Below, piece after piece: positions 59,800 through 64,000 of a stretch of DNA of 64,000 nt (within the stretch, counting starts at the first letter, position 1; every line of letters begins with the position of its first letter). Below the pieces are notes generated by a model. The model was not told the origin of the DNA. It saw only the letters and a program-made list of their open reading frames with translations, and made no database searches. The stretch spans positions 1 to 64,000 of the forward strand of contig LWCA01000040.1 in the NCBI GenBank assembly GCA_001642005.1. Direction: 5' to 3'. The stretch is from Intoshia linei. Lineage: Eukaryota; Orthonectida; Rhopaluridae. The position numbers were made by a program, and so were the translations under genes.

Positions 59800-62183
59800 T
59801 TAATCTGATAAATATTCAAATTTGTTTCTTATTTTAGAACCAGTTTTGCCAACCTTTTTCTTTTTCTTACTTTTTTGATTCTCGTTATTACATTTTTCAT
59901 CATCATTAATGACATTTTTAATTTTCGTGACATTATCAACCTTATCAGATTGATGAACAGTTTTAACCTCTTTATTCTAAAATATTATTTACAACAATTT
60001 GATAAGTGGTTTACCTTATTGGGTTTTTTTGGGTTTTCGATTGGTACAGTACTGTTCACCTTTGAATTATCGATATTACTCAAATCATACACTTCTATAA
60101 TGTCGCTAATGCCACTAGAAGTACCTTTTCTGTCTTTTGTAGGTTTTATTGATATTACAGAAGCTAATGGTACATTGCAACCGCATTTTCTTTTTTTTGA
60201 TCTAATTTCAAATAGATAATATTACGAAATAAAACCAATTAATTAAATTAAAAATTTCATTAAAATAATACCCCATAACCAAACCATCGCTGATATCACT
60301 ATCCCAGCAAACCAATAAACGGGATCTGTTTATATCTTTATCATCTATAATTCAATTTAAAAGTATCATATTGGCGTACCTGCATAAATTCCAACCACTG
60401 TACCAGATAACCCCAAAGGGACACGAAAATCTACCCAAATGCATATAACTCGATCAAGTATGCAAAATTGGTCATGTATTATATTTTCGTGTTGAGGTAT
60501 AATCTAAACCTTTAATGAGATGAGATAATTCGCCATTTTAAAGAAATTTAGATAAAATTCAATAATATAATTATAAATTCAATATTTTTTTCATAGTTTT
60601 TCAGCATCTTCCGATTATAATCGGACAATAATAATAATTAATAAATATAATAATTATTATTTATAAAAAATGTACGAGCTATACCCTTTACTACACAGTA
60701 GAATGAGACTATCTAGATCAGTGCTTCTCAAACTTTTTTGAGCATTCACCCCCTTTGACACATATTTTTGTTCTATTCACCCCCAATAAAAACATTATTA
60801 TGACATGTCATAATTGTATAAAATAACACAATTTAGAGTTATAAAATGTACTGAATTAATTAAAATTAGGTACACATGACGTCTTCACATGATCACATCA
60901 TTTTAAATTTTCATTGTTTGTTTCAAGAATCATAAATAATGCATGGTATTTTCAATATTTTCATGAGAGTAAACATGTTTAAATCTACGTTGTAGATTCT
61001 ACTATAATTCAGATATAAAAAAATATAGTAATTGATATTACCATAATTTATTTATTGATAAGAACATCAATTAGATGAGCAACTTTAAAAAAAAAATTTG
61101 ATTTCGAAATTTGGTCTTTTCTTTTGGAATCAGCTAGAGAGATTTCTATATAAAGTTTTAATAAAATTGGATTTTTCAAAAAAATATTGGTAAAAGGGGA
61201 TTATTTCCTTGAGGATTGGTAAAATTAGATTTTTAAAAAAAATATTGGTAAAAATGGATTTTTTCCTTAAGGGTTGGTAAAATTTTAGTTTTTTCACATA
61301 TTTGACTAAATTGAATAAAATATGTTAAAAATTTATCATTTACCCACAATCATCTAAAATTTTAGTATTCACCCTCTCATAAAACTATTCACCCCTTGGG
61401 GGTACACAGTCACCCCCATGAAGCACTGATCTAGATAATAGTAGTTGATAAAATTAAAAATTAATTACTAAAAACAATTCCGAAGGTAAAAATGATTGAG
61501 TATTTGATTTTTTTTTGGTCTAAAATAAACAAATACAACTTTAAATTTAATTAAAGATGGAGCTTTTCTACGAATTACGAAATTGGTAGAAAAATACAAT
61601 TTCAACAATTGACACATTAGTGCTTCCCACTATTTTACATTAATAGTCTAGACCAGGGTTTCCACATTTTTTCATCGCGGTCCAGTAATTTACTATAAAA
61701 TTTCCCGCGCCACTAAAATGAAATTAATACAATAATTTAAATTTAATAAATATTTTTACATAAAATATTTCAAAAAAAATTTCCGCTGACCGGTATTTGG
61801 GACCGCTAATCCAGACTATTTTATCAAAAAGAATTGTAATAATTTTTAAAAGCATTTTTAAATTTAAAAGTGATTTCAAAAATATGTAATTTCTATCACT
61901 AGCATTGTATTTTATTTAGTGGGGAAACAATAAACTACATGTACCTGTGTATAAATTTGTAATAAAAATTGGAAATACACTGGCATTATTTTTAGCAACA
62001 ATTCGCAATAGATTGTCAATTTGTTCGGTTGTTAAATTATCAGTAGTAAAAGAAACAGCACTAGGTGTATCTTTTGATTGCTTATGAAAGAAATCATTAA
62101 ACTGCGATTTTATTGAATCATCTTTAAATATATCTGCAATTTTGTAATTTTTTTTATTTAAAATGGTGATAAGTTTTGGAAAC
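59800..62183 (-). CDS. 3' part of an XRN1-like 5'-3' exoribonuclease gene
   Basis: Exons read on the minus strand: 62183-61945, 60503-60380, 60344-60272, 60201-60015, 59976-59800 (stop). The joined middle exons read DRVICIWVDFRVPLGLSGTV, VGIYADDKD, LLVCWDSDISDGLVMG and VPLASVISI. This matches the XRN1 region with RV..V...VPFGLRGTVVGI, a strand ending in D...GG, and a P.SSLINL end. The final exon is Lys-rich and ends at a stop. The exon at 62183-61945 (NYKIADIFKDDS and following) is open but I cannot place it firmly, and its phase does not fit the 60503 exon, so an exon is missing between them. The nuclease domain would lie upstream, beyond what I could resolve. XRN1 degrades decapped mRNA in the cytosol. 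Two hAT MITEs lie in the intron between 61945 and 60503. Confidence 0.6.
60719..61428. mobile_element. 710-bp hAT-type element with exact 8-bp duplication
   Basis: Ends 'cagtgcttctcaaact' and 'catgaagcactg' are flanked by ATCTAGAT at 60711-60718 and 61429-61436, an exact match. The subterminal regions carry inverted 'attcaccccc' motifs. Inside there are repeats of a 'ggtaaaattggattttt' type but no coding frame. In the XRN1-like gene intron. Confidence 0.88.
61654..61808. mobile_element. hAT-type MITE, short family, in the XRN1-like gene
   Basis: It starts 'cagggtttccacatt' and shares 'ataaaatttcccgcg' and 'gaccggtatttggga' with the other three copies. The flanks GTCTAGAC (61646-61653) and ATCCAGAC (61809-61816) agree at 6 of 8 positions. 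Confidence 0.6.
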
Positions 62184-63165
62184 CTATTAAAAATATAATC
62201 AAATAAATCATAAATTAGTACATATCACCGTCAGAATAGTGATATAATAATATCCTTTACTTATATAAAAATGAATGTTTGTGTGTTACCATTTAATTAA
62301 AAAGTTAATTTAATTTAATCCTAGAATTTAAAAACACAATTTCTAATATATTTTTCGATAGTGGTAGCATATGAGGTAAATATCACTTTATAATGAGTGA
62401 AAATTTAAATGGAATGATTTATTAAATTTGTGCAATTTTCCGTTGGGCAAGTATTATTATCATGTTCATTATAATTGAAGTTTTTCGATAAGAAAAGATA
62501 AAGCCAGGTGGGAACACCCATACACTTTTTTGTTAAGTGTTTCTCAAAAGGGGTCCACCGTTCAAGTAATGTATTATTTCAGGAATTAATTAATATTATG
62601 ATCCATTCTCTGTCATCTATTAAAAAAACGATAAATTTAAATTATATGCTACCATATTTATTTTTACATTGTTTATTAGTTTCATTGGTATACTTTCAGG
62701 ATATTACAAAATTATTATAGAAAATGTAATATTAAGGCTTTATTAAAAAATTATGACAAAAAAATAAACTATATTTTAAAATACATTCTCAAAAGGAATG
62801 CATCATAATTACGCCAATGTCGACTAAAAAAGTAATAACAGTACATGGTAATGTTCCGAAAATTAAAGTCTATCGAATGTGCGTACCAATAATGCGGTTA
62901 GAATTTAAAAACATGAGTTAATTATTAAAATATATAATTATTTGTGTTAAACCGCCCCAAGAAAAATGTAATATATTCTAAAAAAAATAAATACACAAAG
63001 ATTTAAGAAAATTTTGTGATTTTTGGTGTGCCAAATTATTATGCAAATGAATATGCAAACAATAATTTCATTGTTAATACGAATAAATAAATTTTTTTAA
63101 ATATTTCAAAAATATAACCCATTGTATTTTAAACCAAATTCAAGCAACAAAAATGTAATTAAAGT
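62184..63165. other. gene-poor stretch upstream of the XRN1-like exons
   Basis: It contains the start of a Helitron-like copy at 62254 ('TCCTTTACTTATATAAAAAT', family sequence to about 62370) and otherwise AT-rich sequence. Near 63015-63045 'gtgtgccaaattattatgca' may be the end of the Tc1-like element that follows. I find no exon. Confidence 0.4.
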
Positions 63166-64000
63166 TTACATATTATCCCCTTTCCGGGATATTACAAGAT
63201 AAAGTCGTTTATCTATGGATTTCGTGATGTTTTCAATTGTTTTTGCATCGATTGTTTTGATTTCTGTCAAAATTGCATGCCATATATCGTTTTTTGATTG
63301 GTATTGTTTATTCCCACTGTATATCTTTCTTTTAATTATGGACCATAGATTTTCAATACAATTAAGATCGGGAGAATTTGGCGGCCAACACATTATTTTT
63401 GCTGAAAGATATTCTTTTGTATGACGGGATTCGTGACTTAAGGCATTATCATGCATAAAAGTGAAATTTTTAAGAAAGCTTTTTCCTCTTTTTTTTATCC
63501 ACGAACAATCATTTTTTTAAAAATGCGCAGTATGTTTCAGAATTAATTTTGACTCAATCATCTAACTTAAAACGTCTAATAATAGTGCCTTTCACAATGC
63601 CTGCCCAAATCATTATACTCCCGCCCCTTGATGGCACCTTAAACGGTTTAGTGGTGATCTATTATTCACTAACCAACCCTTACTCCACAAATCTGGCGCA
63701 TCTAAAAATATTCTGGTTTCATCGATTAAAATTACATTTGAAAAATTTATCTTCATGTAATTTTTACCCCAGAATAGTGATAATTCCTTGGTTTGGTGTC
63801 GTTTGATTAAACCTGGTTTACCTTTAGCATGCCTACTTTACCAACCGTTTTTAATATTCTGCATCTCGTAGTTTTGGGTATATCAGTTAATCCTGATGAT
63901 TTAAATATCTCCAGAGAAGTGTTAAGAGGGTTTCGAACAATTTCTAGTTTAATATGGGATATATCTTTAACAGATACTCCTTTAAATGATCCCTTTGTCT
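63166..64000 (-). pseudogene. Tc1-like transposase remnant, cut by the window edge
   Basis: The C-terminal part at 63456-63166 reads HDNALSHESRHTKEYL then MCWPPNSPDLNCIENLWSII, the second Asp and the Glu motif of DDE transposases of the Tc1 type. Towards 63800 the minus strand shows VILIDETRIFLDAPDLW (first Asp region) and GGGSIMIWAGIV in shifted frames, and the 63850-64000 part is full of stops. At least two frameshifts make it inactive. It differs in sequence from the Tc1 copy at 13410-14932. Plus-strand frames here are antisense shadows. Confidence 0.8.

Noticed and set aside
63549-63806. Plus-strand ORF of 85 codons near the right edge
   Set aside because: Antisense of the second Tc1-like transposase remnant.

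Overview
The window is a strongly AT-rich piece of a metazoan nuclear genome. It carries spliced genes with canonical GT-AG introns, many only about 35-60 bp long. The genes found include animal-specific families (Homer, DEG/ENaC channel, ARNT, von Willebrand/collagen protein, F-BAR/SH3 adaptor). A VWA3-family gene, usually linked to motile cilia, suggests a ciliated animal. The short introns, short intergenic distances and high AT content fit a small-genome invertebrate; I cannot name the phylum from this sequence.

Layout. 1-1640: NMN adenylyltransferase (minus). 3186-4551: a complete glutamine-synthetase-fold gene (minus) that has lost catalytic residues. 5482-22111: a 27-exon VWA3A/B-like gene (plus), whose introns hold Helitrons, a Tc1 element, a SINE and MITEs. 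22112-26360: repeats and a decayed Ty3/gypsy-like pol (minus) with a PHD-like finger. 26967-51333: four minus-strand genes head to tail. In transcription order these are Homer-like, F-BAR/SH3 (TOCA/CIP4-like), vWA-collagen with a C-terminal membrane anchor, and DEG/ENaC channel; the gaps between stop and next ATG are about 127, 182 and 162 bp. 51926-59698: ARNT then an ENTH/epsin-like gene (plus), only 92 bp apart. 59800-62183: the 3' part of an XRN1-like gene (minus). 63166-64000: a decayed Tc1-like transposase.

I rebuilt exon chains by reading splice sites and checking codon phase. All junctions are in phase for GS (363 aa), VWA3-like (1120 aa), DEG/ENaC (528 aa), vWA-collagen (497 aa), F-BAR/SH3 (643 aa), ARNT (504 aa) and ENTH (505 aa). 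Homer lacks only its first exon. These are models from sequence alone, without transcripts.

The clearest unusual points are: (1) the glutamine synthetase paralogue lacks the residues equivalent to catalytic Asp63 and Glu305 but keeps the metal-binding Glu and His residues; (2) the vWA-collagen appears to be a type I membrane protein; (3) closely spaced co-oriented genes have unpaired 3' splice acceptors just before their ATGs, compatible with spliced-leader trans-splicing or operons; (4) a head-to-tail Helitron array; (5) several hAT-type elements with intact 8-bp target duplications. Mobile elements sit almost entirely inside introns, while the genes themselves are packed closely.
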